Origin: Odontesthes bonariensis | Taxonomy: Eukaryota; Chordata; Actinopteri; Atheriniformes; Atherinopsidae | Assembly (NCBI RefSeq): GCF_027942865.1 | Contig: NC_134525.1 | Location: forward strand, 22,505,657-22,569,656 | Reading direction: 5' to 3' | Length of the DNA: 64,000 nucleotides | Part shown: in pieces, positions 12,501 to 24,879 of the stretch | Position numbering within the stretch: the first letter of the stretch is position 1 | Layout of the letters: each line of letters begins with the position of its first letter | Notes under the pieces: model-generated | Told to the model about the DNA's origin: nothing | The model's input: only the letters and a program-made list of their open reading frames with translations | Databases searched by the model: none | Program-made: the position numbers and the translations under genes

Positions 12501-15500
12501 GAGCATGTTTGTATCCACTCAGGGTCGGGCCACAGAGACCGAGCGGTGCTGCACTGCCAGTTCTGTGGGAAGAGAGGCCACGCACACAACTTCATGCGGT
12601 CCAAACGCTTCTGCTCAACTTCCTGTGCACGCGGGTGAGACTCAATTTCATTGGCTTCGAGGCAAAAAAAAAAGGGCGGAAGACGGCAGCTGTGGTGTCA
12701 TGTGACCTACAGACAGAAGTGTTGTGCATGCAGCAGCAGCAGCGCTGGCAGGATGTGGTGTGCGGTGCTCACATAGAGGCGTACAGGTGTCACATACAGA
12801 TCTGAGTGTGAATCAAAGAAGCAGAACAAGTTTCAGCTCTCCCTGCTTCTCCTGGTTTATCTTTCAGGTTTAACGTCCGGCTGACAAAACGTCTGCGAGC
12901 TCTGAGTGCAGGCAGCCGATCGGAGAGGCCTCGTCCGGCCCTCAACCGGGCCGAGTCTGTCCCTGAGAAACCTCTGCTGCTGCGGCTGGTAGGGATTCTA
13001 AACTTACCATTTTAAAACCAGCTGTGGTACCAGCTTTAACTTAAAACTACCAGTGCAACACTTTAAAGATACTCCAGTACAAGTAAAATTTCTGCTTTTT
13101 AATCCTATCTGAGTTTTTTAAAAAAAGTAATGGCTACTTAAAGTCTAAATTCTACAAAACGTGGTCCATAAATGTGACAAAGTATGTACAAAGTATTATA
13201 TTAATTAACTGGAAATGCTGATGCATCAGTGTTCTAAAACTACTTTTAAACATCTAGTTTAGTCCAGTGGTTCCCAAATGAGAGATCTGACTCCCTTAAA
13301 AGACCAAGATGTACTTTTCTGTTTCACCTTTTGTAAAACATTTTGACAATTTTGGACATCAGATAAAAACTATGTTAAATATTTGTGAAAACTACAACCT
13401 ACTACAAAAAATAGTACATTGGCCGTTTTTGTTTAAAAAAGAAAGAAAAAAAATCTCAGATGTGACAAAAAATTATTTTATTTAACTGCTTCACATTCTG
13501 GTTTTGTAGAAGACACTTAAAGAATAGTTTTAACTATTGGCTCATTATTTTCAGATCAACCAGGGAAAATTAAGGAATCTCCTTGCATTTTTAAAATAAA
13601 CACCTGCACACGTCTAAATATGCAAATGAGTCCTGCTGATTGACAGGAAACAACAAGAGAGTTGTCAGTGGAAACAATGGAAATAATTCGACAAAATTTG
13701 TTGTTCCCAGTCAGCTGTTACTAAAATCTGAGTCAGCACAAACAAAATGGGAAGGTTGTAAAAGGGAAACATGCAGGTCAACCAAAGAAGACGTCACAAA
13801 GCAAAAACTCGAAGCAAAAGGTTTAAAAATGCCAAACAAGAACAAAATGATCTGAAACAGGAGCAAATGTTTGTGAGCAAACTGTCAGAAACCAGCTGAA
13901 GGAAATGGGATTTACATTCAGAAAAGCCCAATGTAAACTATCACTATAATCACAAAAATGATCAGGTAAATGCAATACATGACATATTACACTGTGTCAT
14001 TATTTATTGATCAGAAACTAAAAAAATAAGTCCAACCTTGATGCTTCCACATGTTTAGATAAGTTCAAATTATTGTTTCAGTAGAGTATTGAACATTTAA
14101 AAAATCTGGACCCTCAGGTATGAAAGTAAAGGATGACATCCCCTGTGTTTTAACCGCCATCTTCACACACATGACCCCTGCAGCCTCGTGATCTCTGGAG
14201 TGCCGGGCGGCGTGAGAAGGAGGGAAAGGAGGGAAAGGAGGGAAAGGAGAAGGCGGCGGCGGCGGCGGAGCGCAAGGAGGAGGAGGAGGAGGAAGAGGAT
14301 TTGGAGGGAGGTGGGGAGGAGGACGATGACGATGGAGAGGAAGAGGATCCTGCGGTTGCCATGGCAGCAAGGATGGAGCACCGGGCGGGACGGAGAGCGA
14401 GGAGGGCATCTGCGCCCGCCGTAACAACCTCGACGCCCACCTCGACGCCCACCTCGACCTACAAGCCTGCCCCCTCCCTGTGGAGTGTGGAGGAAGTGAC
14501 AGCCTTCATACACACTCTACCAGGTTTGTTGACTCACCCAGCTGCTCCTGGGACTTTTTTGAGTTTGCAGCCTCAGTTAAAAGTGTCAGTTTGATTTACG
14601 CTAACGCTCCGAGTCGTAACCGTCAGCAGATGACGGGGGGCTTGCGTGCGACCTCTCTGGCTCCACTCAGCCAATTAGACGTTTCGCAAAATGCTGAAAT
14701 GAACCGCATGGTGAGGTAATGTGCATTCTTCTAACCACGAACTGTCAGTCTCAGTGAGATCAGTGTGAAACATCTGGACGAGACAGAAAACATGATGAAC
14801 CCCGGCGACAATCTGAAAATATCTCTAATCTTCCACCTCACATCAGGAGTACAGATAGTATTACTCTTAACATGGATAGGTATTTTTTTTGTTTAACAAG
14901 ATGATCAGATCAGGATCTCTTATTTACAAAGTTAGTAATGATACATTTTCTTGGTACAGACCTTATTTCATCATAAATACAGATAAGAAGGATGTACTAA
15001 GTAGATTAAGCCTCAAGTTAGTTTGAACTCATCTCAATTATTTGATCAATGATGGTATTCTTTATAAATCGTATTGATTCTGAGGGAATGTCTCAATATT
15101 GCAGTATTCACCCCCCTCTTGATGCTCCATTTTTTGTGTTACAACCTGTAGTGTAAATGATGGTGATTTAATATAAATCTACAAAAAATATATATAAAGT
15201 CCAATTTGGTGAAGTAGAATTGAAATAAAATGAAAAAGAAATTCACCGCTGCCGTGGCAGGAACAGCTCAGAGCCAAACAAGAAAACAACATGAAAAAAA
15301 AAACAGGAGAAAACAGAACTGACCAACAGAGGAAGCTACGGCAAAGAAAATAATGACAAGAATGTGGCACTGAACAAAGGAAAACCTGGAGGTTATAAAC
15401 CGAGGGAGGTGATAGGAAAAACAAGGAGCAGGTGAAGCGATCAGTAACTGTAACTGTAAAGGAAGTTAAAACACCAGAATACACATAAGACTCTTCTAAA

Positions 15501-16297
15501 TCAAACAGGATGCCAGAAACTAAAAGAGAGAGAAGTAAACCGATGTCCAAAAGGAAAATAAATAAACCAAAGGATAAAAACTCATAGACTATGACAAAAG
15601 TATTTTCAAAAAATATATTCGCATGCTGCTCACAACTCACCTCCCTGTCCTCATATCTATGCAAATAAATCACAGATAGTACACCTGGATCAACTTAATC
15701 AAGCCTCGCTTTGAAAGCTGTGGCTGCAACGAACTGACAGAATCATCTTTTTTCTTCTTTAAAGATGCTCCAGTGTTTCCTGTGCTGATAAAGGAAACAT
15801 TGAAGCTTCTTTCTTTAGCGTTTAGAGAATCCAAACAGCTCTTATCATGGCTGCTGCCCAGATAATTCTGGTTCATTTCTCTCAGCTTTTGCTGTTTGTG
15901 TTCCCTCACTTGATAAGTAAAGTAGAAATCTATTTCTAAAAAACATACTAAAGCTAATTATAAGAAACTCTTGACACAGTTAATCGTTACCAAGCTTAAA
16001 TTGGACAGAAAACCAAAGTTGAAACAGGGACTTTTTTCAACTATAAATTGTCATTCATTGCTAAGTTTTCCCATATGACCCTGAACAGGTTAAACTACAA
16101 TTTTCAAAACTTGCTGAATGGGTTTGTGTTGCTTTGTGTCAGGCTGCAGCGACGTTGCCGAGGCCTTCCGGCTGCAGGAGATCGACGGCCAGGCTCTGCT
16201 GCTGCTGACCGAGGACCATTTGATGACCAGCATGAACATCAAACTGGGACCTGCTCTCAAGATATGCGCTCACATCAACGCTTTGAAAAACCAGTGA
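3505..16297 (+). CDS. phc3: Polyhomeotic-like protein 3, 3' part (9 coding exons)
   Basis: Subunit of nuclear Polycomb repressive complex 1; its SAM domain polymerises and helps compact silenced chromatin. Exons read: 3505-3585, 4937-5144, 6348-7313, 9358-9692, 10557-10722, 12523-12634, 12868-12988, 14184-14523, 16143-16297. All are bounded by AG/GT, and the phases match throughout, giving about 827 residues in one frame. Order seen: Pro/Ser-rich region, a long acidic Glu/Lys-rich exon, the PHC homology segment VLTHLVEGFVIQEG, an FCS zinc finger, a charged low-complexity linker, and a C-terminal SAM domain ending ALKNQ-stop. The N-terminal exons lie left of the window. The end of the fifth exon is ambiguous by 3 nt (10719 or 10722). 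PHC1 and PHC2 share these domains; the choice of phc3 rests on neighbours cldn11 and slc7a14, as at human 3q26.2. The family and exons are secure; the paralogue is inferred. Confidence 0.93.
6348..7313 (+). CDS. phc3: phc3 large acidic low-complexity exon
   Basis: This single exon of 322 codons starts and ends in phase 1. It begins with TLYSPVRAVPLRPRL, passes through ARQLQIIALSSGRQ, and then becomes dense in Glu, Lys, Asp and Gln (roughly 6840-7110) before returning to Pro/Ala/Gln-rich sequence. It has no catalytic domain. It is the disordered middle region found in PHC proteins. The donor at 7314 follows the codons for DNQS. Confidence 0.85.
8028..8990 (-). mobile_element. Composite Tc1-derived element, copy A (phc3 intron)
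   Basis: The minus strand from about 8220 down to 8030 encodes the Tc1 transposase C-terminal segment ([20 protein letters not shown], then [13 protein letters not shown]). Minus 8509-8270 gives the N-terminal type segment ([32 protein letters not shown]). A spacer without transposase follows at about 8520-8860. Plus strand 8870-8960 then encodes a second, diverged C-terminal segment ([19 protein letters not shown]). Stops and frame breaks make it non-functional. The left terminus looks truncated. Confidence 0.8.
9358..9692 (+). CDS. phc3: phc3 exon carrying PHC homology domain I
   Basis: The exon ends with VLTHLVEGFVIQEGLQPFP, and the next exon opens VNRSSLLV. Together these give the conserved PHC motif that precedes the zinc finger in all polyhomeotic proteins. 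The 5' part is Ser/Pro-rich. The exon enters in phase 1 and leaves in phase 0, which matches both neighbours. Confidence 0.92.
12161..12322 (-). mobile_element. 5'-truncated L1-type LINE tail with 20-bp target duplication
   Basis: The 20-bp sequence TCATTATGAGTTTGCTTTTT occurs at 12161-12180 and again at 12303-12322, flanking a 122-bp insert. On the minus strand the insert ends in AATAAAGATATTGTAAAAAA, that is a poly(A) signal followed by an A tail. A long target duplication, an A tail and a short insert are the marks of an L1-machinery insertion truncated at its 5' end. It lies in the phc3 intron just upstream of the zinc-finger exon. Confidence 0.82.
12523..12634 (+). CDS. phc3: phc3 exon encoding the FCS zinc finger
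   Basis: It reads VLHCQFCGKRGHAHNF, then FCSTSC, giving the four cysteines C-x2-C...C-x3-C of the FCS (phenylalanine-cysteine-serine) finger, which binds RNA without clear sequence preference in PHC proteins. The exon goes from phase 1 to phase 2 and joins 12868-12988, which continues GFNVRLTKRLRAL as in family members. Confidence 0.94.
14184..16297 (+). CDS. phc3: phc3 linker and SAM-domain exons
   Basis: Exon 14184-14523 encodes a Lys/Glu/Gly repeat, an alanine run, a Glu/Asp block and a Thr/Ser/Pro repeat, and then the start of SAM (LWSVEEVTAFIHTLPG). Exon 16143-16297 completes SAM (CSDVAEAFRLQEIDGQALL ... MNIKLGPALKICAHINALKNQ, stop). The split within SAM keeps phase 1. The SAM polymer interface is the functional core of PHC proteins. 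Confidence 0.93.
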
Positions 16298-16990
16298 GGG
16301 ATGGAACTAAACTGAGAGACGCAGAAAGGAAAAGTCAGGGTTTCATACGGAGGGAACAAAGGCAATAAAGACATGAGGAAAACAAAAATCTTCAAAGTTT
16401 AAAAGTTTGCGTGGACAAAAGCTGACACCATGGATGACAGAACAAAGTCACAAAAAGAAGGAATTAAAGTTAAATTATAATTTATGAGATTATAATTAGA
16501 GGTGTGGCCTGAGCAGATTGGAACACAGGAGGTGTGCAAAGGCGTGAAGATGCTAGAATCCAGAAGAAAAGTCGTCTGTTTTGGGCCCTCTGACTGTAGC
16601 AGGAGACTTTGGGGGGTTTTGTAACTTTGTGTATATTTTACATGCCACTGGAGAGTGTAAATTTCAAGCTATTTCACGAAGGATTTTGAACATTTAATAT
16701 ATGAAATTTGTCTATTTAGTTTTTTTAGAATGTGACGTGAATGACAAATCTATCCATAGCTAACATAACCAGTGTGTGTAAAAAAAAAAAGCAAAAAAAC
16801 AACAATAATGAGTAGACTTTGTAAGTGATTCATTAAAGTTTAATGTTTTATATCAATATATTCTGGACAAAAACATGTCTGTGGATTGAGAAAAAGTCAC
16901 TATCAGGTTAGAGGCCGGTGTCTTTGATCGTCACATTTTTATGGTATCATGCTTGAAATTATTCAATAAATTAATAATTAATCAAGGGGA
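16298..16990 (+). promoter_or_regulatory. phc3: phc3 3'UTR and candidate poly(A) signals
   Basis: The sequence after the phc3 stop is AT-rich and has no coding signal. AATAAA occurs at 16965-16970, and an ATTAAA-like hexamer lies near 16833. Either could end the transcript. The next gene starts about 750 bp further on. Confidence 0.5.
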
Positions 16991-17735
16991 TTGATTTATA
17001 TTCCTATTTTAAATCAAATAGAGGTGTTTTACGTTGCATGAGGATGGGGGGGGGACACCAGCAGAGGGCTACACTGAGGCAGGTGAGTGATGTCTGAGGA
17101 GAAATCTGTGTTTTATAAACCAAACTGATTTAAATTCGTGTCACAAAGTTCCTTCCTGGTGCTCTCTGAGATGCAAAGCCTGCGGGCATGTTCCCTCCAA
17201 ATGCCTCAGACCCGTCTGTATCTGCTTGTATGATAGATTTAGGCGTTGTTTTTCTTCTCTGGGGCTGTCTCTTCTCTCAATATCTGCTTTATGTTAGGAC
17301 CTCACATGTGCTCTGATTGGCTTTGGACCGAGCGCTATGTTTTTCACCACACCCCATGATAAATCTTATTCTAGGTATTTTCTTGATCAGGAGTCTCGGG
17401 GCGCACCAACGGGACGGAGTAGAGCTGCTGTCTAATTTCGACTTTTTTAAAGCTTTGAAATATCTTTGTTTGCTCTAAAACTAGGGGAAAATACTTATTT
17501 AGTTATTTTTGTATATATTTGAGGTATCGCAGTTGACTTGAATTGTTTTTGCAAAACGGAGAAAAACGCGTATTTTGTTCATTTATTGCGCTTTTAATCT
17601 ATTTCTAGACGTGTTGTTTAAAGTAAGCACGAGTTTTTAAGTTCCTGGTACCAGAAAAAGAGAGAAGTAAGAGAGCTCAACACTTCCAGAGCTGTACTTA
17701 CTTTTGGAGCGCGTAAAAACGCACGTCTGCTCCTC

Positions 17736-20702
17736 ATGGCGCACTTGTGCAGGTATCTGATAGGCAGCTTTGCAAGTTGCACGGGCTGGGTTGGCCTAAT
17801 CGTCGCCACGGCAACCAACGACTGGGTCCGGACCTGTGACTACACGGTGGCTACGTGTGTCCGCATGGACGACCTGGGGTCCCGGGGCCTCTGGGCAGAG
17901 TGCGTCATTTCCCCGGCGCTGTACCACTGCGTGGGTCTGAACCAGATTTTCGAGCTGCCAGGTGAGTGACGTGGTGGATGACTGGACGTAGAAAAAAATT
18001 TTAAATGCTCTAAATATTACATTTCTGTGAAAAAATATAACTCCAGGTTTTTACATTTTTAACTGATAATGTGTTTGATGACCAATAATGAAATGCAATG
18101 GGTCATCTTGTTGGGACATATTTAGATAAATCAATGACTGTGAGGTGCCTCGGTTCATATTTTTAGCACAAATAAGGTTATATGTCCAGTTATTTTCATA
18201 CTTTAAAAACTTCAAAAATGTTTTTAAATGTCCTTTTAAACACAAAAAACCCTCTGAAATATTCATAACAGTTGCCTAACACATTTTAATGAAAACTTTT
18301 GAATTGCTGTACTGTATTTGGCCCGTGTCAACATTCCTACCAGTCAGAGGCAAGCTGTGTTGAAAATGTTACAGACAGATGCTTCATTTTTCTCAGCCTA
18401 CGTGCAGACCTCTCGTGCTTTGATGATCTGCGCATGTCTGCTGGGTCTGCCTGCCATGCTGCTGGTCCTCATGTCGTTGCCCTGCGTTCGTTTGCCAAAC
18501 GACTCATCAGTCATCAAGAAACGCCGTGCCTATCTGGGAGGTGCACTCATCATCATGATGGGTGAGGAGGACTGTAAGACTGTGGATTAGACCAACATGA
18601 TATATACAGTGCTATTTAAAGTCCCGATCCAGCATAATTTCTGTATGTTTTCCTTCCAAGCAGCCAGATTTTCTTGTAATCTTTTAAAGTGATCTTGAGC
18701 AATAGTTGTCCAGGCTTTCTGAAGGTCTTTCAAAGTTTTTCTTTGGACATTGGCTGCTTTTGCACTAATTTTCAATCCAATCCTTGTACCTGACCATTTG
18801 GAATCTGTTTGTTTGTTCAGCCACTTAATTCTGACCGATGTATCATTATAGTATAAAAAAGGCTCCTAACTCAAGGGATGTGTTGTGTCGACACATAACA
18901 GACAACTTAGTAAAGAAACTATTTTAAATTATATCTTTAGGCACTTTGTTTCTAGCAGCCTGTCACAAAGACATATCATTTGTCCCCATTTCTTTAGTTT
19001 CATCTATGAAAAACACCAAAGATAAAACAGTTTGACAGACAGAAAATAGTATTTTTGCAGCAACAAGGTGATTCCCAAAGAGCTATTAGCTGAAAACTTT
19101 GCATATCTCAGCATGGTGTGCAGTGTGTAAAGACCTGACACAGAACCTGAGAGATGCATCTGGACCTTCGGTTGATCCATCTACTGTTGGCCCAAGCCTC
19201 ATCAGAAATGGGAAACAGGGAGAAAAGGCTGAGCTGTGCCAAATGACACAAGAACTGAAAACTAAAAATCAGTGGCAACAGGTCTGATGGAGGGATGAAT
19301 CCTCCCCAGAGCCCGGAGCTCAACATTACTGAAGCAGTGTGGGATCATCCTGAAAGAGAACGGAACAAAAAGCAGCCGACATCCAAAGAAGAGCTTTGGG
19401 ATGTCCTTCAAGAAGCCTGGAGAACTATTCCTGAAGACTCCTTAAAGAAAAGACAGAAAGCTCATCTAAGAGGGTTCAGGCTGTGTTGAGAATAAATGAG
19501 CTCAGACCAGATATTGACTTTAAAGTTCTTTAGAATTCAAACTATGTTTCTTATATTCTGTATTTACATTCTGGTTTCAATAAATCACAGCAGCTGTTTC
19601 CTGTTTTCATGAAAATATATGAAGAAATGAGGTACTGTATAAATTAAACTTCTGTCTACATATAACTTTTATTCAAATGGAAAAAGCCAGATTGAACCTC
19701 TTGTCTCAAAAAAATTGTGATATGAAAATTGTCTTTGTCTTCCATCATTATTATTGTTAAAAACAAAGGTTTTTATTAGTTAATGATAAAAAGATAGGTC
19801 ATGACTAAATTACTTTCATACCTCCAAAACCTTTTTTCTTTCATTTGAGTAAATTTAGCAACAATGTCTTTCTGATATTTGACATTGGTAAATTTAATCT
19901 TTTAAGTCTTTCCTCATAACACTGTAGTTTGATTTTATAGCAGAGGACGATGGTTTTGGTTTTCAGTTACAGTAGTTTTAGACTTTGGAGTCAGTTTTTG
20001 AGGACAGTTGTTTAGGTTTTGGACGTCAGTACCTGTCCGTTTGTCAAACAGGTTTTAAATAGACAGCTTGGACAGTGTATGTGGTGAAAAATGTTTTGAT
20101 TTTGGGAAACAGATTTTAGCTTTAGTTTCACATTGCAGGACTGAAGCTCCTGACGGTTTTACCTTGAGAGGACAGTAGTTTCCGTATTTACAGCACTCAG
20201 GTCTTTCCCAGCTGTTGAAGGGGAGGAGGAGGGATGGAAGGAGGGTCATGGTCTGGCAGCTCAGCTTCATCCTGACTGGGTTCATCTGTCAGACTGTCCT
20301 GCTTCCTGCAGGATGAGACAGTTAGTTCCTGTGTATGCCCTCCAGGACAGACAGCCAAACATCAGTCTTTTTGACCAAATTTAATGTGTTTTCCCTGTTT
20401 CTCACCTTTGTTTTTTAATGAATTCTCTCTGTTGAAACCCAGCTGTCTGCGGCATCATATCAACCGTCTGGTTCCCCATCGGTGCTCACAAAGAGGAGCA
20501 TCTGATGTCGTTTGGCTTCTCCCTGTACGCCGGCTGGGTCGGATGTGGTCTCTGTCTCCTGGGCGGCATTGTGATCTTATGTTGCCAGGTTTCCGACATG
20601 GCCAACCTGTCCAGAGACAACAGCTTCTACTACTCCAGACGGGGGGATACGGCCACGCAGCTGGATCCCCCCACCAATCATGCCAAGAGGATACATGTGT
20701 GA
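17736..20702 (+). CDS. cldn11: Claudin-11 (three exons, complete)
   Basis: Four-pass tight-junction protein (oligodendrocyte-specific protein), which forms parallel-array strands in CNS myelin and Sertoli cells. Exons: 17736-17961, 18397-18561, 20443-20702, each junction in phase 1, giving 216 residues against about 207 in mammals. The claudin signature is present: W30, GLW at 51-53, C56 and C65 in the first extracellular loop. Four hydrophobic segments are visible, including ALMICACLLGLPAMLLVLM and AGWVGCGLCLLGGIVILCC. The C-terminus NHAKRIHV keeps the HAK..HV PDZ-ligand ending of claudin-11. The ATG at 17736 opens straight into the first membrane segment (MAHLCRYLIGSFASCTGW), as usual for claudins. 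Intron 2 contains a composite Tc1 element. Confidence 0.96.
18600..19660 (+). mobile_element. Composite Tc1-derived element, copy B (cldn11 intron 2)
   Basis: Minus 18775-18640 encodes the diverged transposase C-terminal segment (NVQRKTLKDLQKAWTTIAQ). Plus 19120-19490 encodes N-terminal ([17 protein letters not shown]) and C-terminal ([36 protein letters not shown]) pieces with frameshifts. The spacer between them (about 18790-19100) contains GTTGTGTCGACACATAACAG and matches the spacer of copy A in reverse. The right end runs through a segment ending near TGAAGAAATGAGGTACTGTA. It is transcribed only as intron. Confidence 0.8.
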
Positions 20703-20939
20703 AAGCCTCACGCTCTGTCTTTATTTTATCCAGCTGTTGATGCTGTACTTTTCACCAACCCTAACCCAAAAACATCTTAAGAAAAACTAAGAATACATTA
20801 GTTGCTTTTTCTATAACCCACATGTACTCTAAAAAAGTGTACTCTAAATAAGAATTACACTTGTTTATCTTCTTTTATCTCTTTGTTATTAAATAGAAAT
20901 TGACCGAATGGAGTTGAAGGTATGGCTGTTGATGTTCCA

Positions 20940-20945
20940 AATAAA
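20940..20945 (+). promoter_or_regulatory. cldn11: cldn11 poly(A) signal
   Basis: AATAAA lies about 240 bp after the cldn11 stop codon. It is the first canonical hexamer downstream. Confidence 0.6.
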
Positions 20946-23900
20946 AAGGTCTGATTCGTCTAGCCCTGTCTGATTTTCTATCTTTTTTTTTATTTCAGAA
21001 TAATCCAGCATCAAAGCAACATTTTACAAACTTAAATCAGAAACTTGTACAGAATTGAAATAGCTGTATAATAACAAGCCTTTTAACTTAAAGCAAATGG
21101 CTACAAGAATGCTGTTTTCTCACATGTTTCCTATAAAAGTAGAAGCAGGGGGACTTTGTTCTTCTGTTATAAAGTTATTCTGTAATTTACTGAACTAAAT
21201 GTAGCTATCCAAACAATATCACATATATGTACGAAATTGTTTGATTTAATTTCTGCTACTGCCAGAACAACCCGCTCTGACCTATCACAAACTGATGTTT
21301 GCTCATTAGCCTGCTGAGTCAAGCTTAAACATAGATTTTGAACAAAGCATCACTCTTGGATCTGTAAGTTTTCCAGGGCTGATAATCCGACAGTCAGACA
21401 ATGGACATGGTTGTGCAAGTAAATCAAAGTTCAGTTTAGACTTTGATAATCTGAATTAGTTCAAGATTAAAGTCCACCACATATTCAAAATTCTGAAATA
21501 AATTCAGAGTCCTAAAATGAACTCATTTATCTTTCAGCTCCTCTGAAATCTCCTTCTTACATGGTACATAATGTTATGAAGTACTGACACAGGAGTTCCA
21601 CAGCTATCTGAGCAGATGCATGCATGACTATTTTATTACAAATTTAAAGCAAACTTTGATAACGAAAACAAGATGTATTAGCACTTAACCTTGCTTTAGT
21701 TTGAGTTCAACAGGCTGCATCTGGGGCCTGATGGTCATTTTGCAGGTTTAAAAGCAAGATCTTCACCCTCTGAGTTCACATTCCTAAGATCGTTCTTGTC
21801 ATCTGTCAGTTTAAATAAAACATTAATGGTTCATCATAAACTGCAGAGCTCAATCAGTTTACATTAATCATCCATCAGCTGAATTAATATCTTTTTAAAA
21901 CAGTACTCTGGTGCCAAAGGGGAAAGGAATCAGCACTGTCCTCTGTTGAGCAGGCCCTGCTCATTATGATGCATTCAAAGTATACAAATTAACTATTTGG
22001 TTTGCAACTTATTTTCTCTTGTCTCTTGTTCCACAAGAGTTGACACTAGCACACAAAGAATAAAGCCAGCAGAGGGAGAGACCCAAACACTTCAGTTGTC
22101 CTAATGTAGTCGCTTTATTTATAAGTTTGTATTTACACCTTCAGAGGGGCAGAAATGATCACACAGTCTGGTGGCTTCTGCCTGGAGCGTGCAAATCAGG
22201 GGTGCGTGCAAATACAGTTCATCATGAAGCATCCACTGTCGATAACAGCCTTTTTCAATGCTCTAAGAGAGCGCTGCGCTCCCTTCAGATTTGTAAGTTA
22301 AAAACAACCTTGTTTCTGTTCAAAATTCACGGAAAATATGAAGACCACTCATAATCGGGATCATTTTTGACGCATTAATGTACAACAGTGGCATTAAACA
22401 TAAAAACAAATGTCAGTGAAGCTTTCTGAAGTAAAGTTGTTCAGTTGTTTATTATAACCCCTAACCATGATGTTTTCCTAACCCAAACCAAGTGCATTTT
22501 ACATCGTAATCCTGACCAAGTATACCTTACCATAACTAAGTACTTCTATTGCAAAATCCCAAAACAAGTACTTTCTAATGTCTAACCCTAGCCAAGTAAC
22601 TTTAACATCCAACTTTAAGCGAGCATTTTTATCGCATAAATCTAACCATTTACTTTTATTGCATAATATTAAAAGTAATTTTGATACATGACAAAGTGCT
22701 ACAGTAGTAGAATGAGGAAGTCTAAAGACTTGGACAGTCTATTGATACTAATAACTCAGTCTAAGGTAAAATTTTCTGCCAATTTCTGCCACTAGATCAC
22801 TCAAAACTACACAAAGTGGTACTCGAGGGACTTCTTAGAATAATAAATTCTTTGTTTTAATCCACTCTACACCTGAGCTATGGGATCTATACACTCGAAA
22901 CATATTTAGACATCCAGGCTATTGTATTTAAAGATGAAATACGTTAATTTTGTGTATGTGTAAAAAGAATTTACAAGTCATCGTAACTGATGGTCTATTT
23001 TCTTCTGTTTAACTTGACCATTAAGATTGGACCAAAACCTCCAACAGCACTGAGAAATGCCTGTTCTGTATCAGAGGGGATGATCTTGGTCAAAAATGTG
23101 CCTTGTATTCAAAATCGTAATTTCATTTCCTTTTATAAACAGTACTTTCAGCTGCATTCAGTGTTTTACATTTTCCTCGGACAGGAAGCAAAGTTTGAGG
23201 ATTTTGTGTTTTTGGCTTTCTGCCTGTTTAACTGACCATGACCTCAGGTCTAAACGACTCCAGTTAATCATGTCCTGTCAGGAGGATTAGATTAGATCAG
23301 CAGTGTCTATAGATGTCGAAGGGAGTTTTTATGATTTGAAATTAACTAACTTTTGGTTGTGTGCTGATGTGCCTCTTTCATTAGATATTTTTCCAATCAT
23401 TACTCTACAGAAAAGTTTGTTAAATAAAAGCGCACAATTAAATTTAATCCCAAATAAGCAGGTTGGTTCAAGTTCCATTATCAGTCTTTTGAACAGCCTT
23501 TTTCTTTCTCTTTATCCACAGCTTAATCAATATCAAGTAAATGAACAGTGTACGTGTACTGATGAATTTTTGTCTGATATTTTAAATGGTAAAAGTCTTT
23601 TTTTTTTACCCAAAAAGAGTCCCAGGCTGTTTTTTTTTCTTAAAATGAGACATTTATTCCTTTGAAACAGACACCCATTCTCATTTATCCACATTACACA
23701 CATTATCACACATGACACTGAATAATACCAAACACCCAAACAAGGAAAAAGTAAAGACTGTAAACAAAGTACACAAACAGAACCAGAGGAAAAGGTTAAT
23801 CAGCAAGTGGCATGAATGTCACCAAGAGTTCAGGAGAAATGATGTCTGACCACAGGAAGCAGACAGGAACACATTCACTGACATCCTCAATGTGACGTGT

Positions 23901-24879
23901 TGCTGAGGCAAATGGTCAGAGAAGCAACTTGAGTTTGTGATTGGTTCTGACTGAAAACTGTCTGGACATGTAACAATAAACACAGATGAAGAGATAAGAA
24001 GCAAGAAACCAATTGTTGGTTGTACTCTTTACAGTCACAGTAACACAAAGGGTGGTGGAGGTGTCCTAAATGGTCCTGGTGCCAACAACTATTGATTTAT
24101 TTTAACTTATTTTTTTAATGATGTATCCTTATGTCATTATTCAAATGTGTTTATCCAAAACGAACACATAGCAAACGAGGGGCCACAGCGATGACCTGGC
24201 TCCAACAGCAAGGGGCCCCGCTTACATTACAGGTCGCAGCTCTGTTTTTAGGTTTTAAATAGATCTGATCTGATGTTTCATGTTTGTAAGTGATGAATCT
24301 GACTACATTCAGAGCAGTGCAGCACATGTGAAAAAGTTTAACTCCTTCCAGTTTGGCTTTAAAACCTTCTGACAAATCAAAAAACATCTTCATCTCTCTT
24401 TTGACCCACAATTATATTGTTGCTCTCCTCCATGTGGAAGACAATCCTGAGTTGTCTTACAGCAGATCACCCTGAGTTACTGCACCATTGTGTCTCTTAT
24501 CCTTGGATGTTATGGTTAACCCTCAATACAAACTGTTAAAACATCCCTTTACCAGAGGAAGTTTAGTGTTGTGTTGTCACTGGCAGCTTGTTGGTGTGTT
24601 TTGTGGTGTGTACGAAGAAACGTGGGACCAGACATCAGAGCCTGCTGAAGCGTCTGCTGTCAGCGTCATTCTGTGTCTCATTTTTGATGGGATCCTTTTT
24701 TCCCATAGATGCAACCACACTGAGGAGACCCAGAGATGCGTTCAGCAGTTAAAATAAACTTAAAATCTTGTTGAGTATGGTGTCACATGATTCAGAAGAA
24801 AATTCAAAGTTTTATCAGCTCTCCTAAATGTTGAGACTGTTTCAGTTTAGGAGGACAGAAAGTGGGAAACCTCTTGAAT
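20946..24879. other. Convergent spacer between cldn11 and slc7a14
   Basis: No exon of a further gene is recognisable on either strand. Part of it is probably slc7a14 3'UTR; minus-strand AATAAA candidates lie near 24096-24101 and near 22110. It also holds the degenerate tandem tract at 22440-22690. The rest is AT-rich sequence with no structure I can name. Confidence 0.5.
22440..22690. repeat. Degenerate tandem repeat of CTAACC / AAGTACTTT units
   Basis: Units of roughly 30-45 bp recur, each combining a CTAACC-like stretch with AAGTAC or AAGTAA and TTTTATTGCATAA-like runs. Copies are diverged. The pattern resembles CTAACC-rich minisatellites common in fish genomes. No coding potential is seen. 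Confidence 0.5.

Noticed and set aside
15179-15673. Minus-strand ORF of 164 codons rich in Phe, Leu, Ser and Cys
   Set aside because: It is the reverse of an A-rich plus strand inside a phc3 intron, has no domain or splice partners, and looks like a by-product of base composition.
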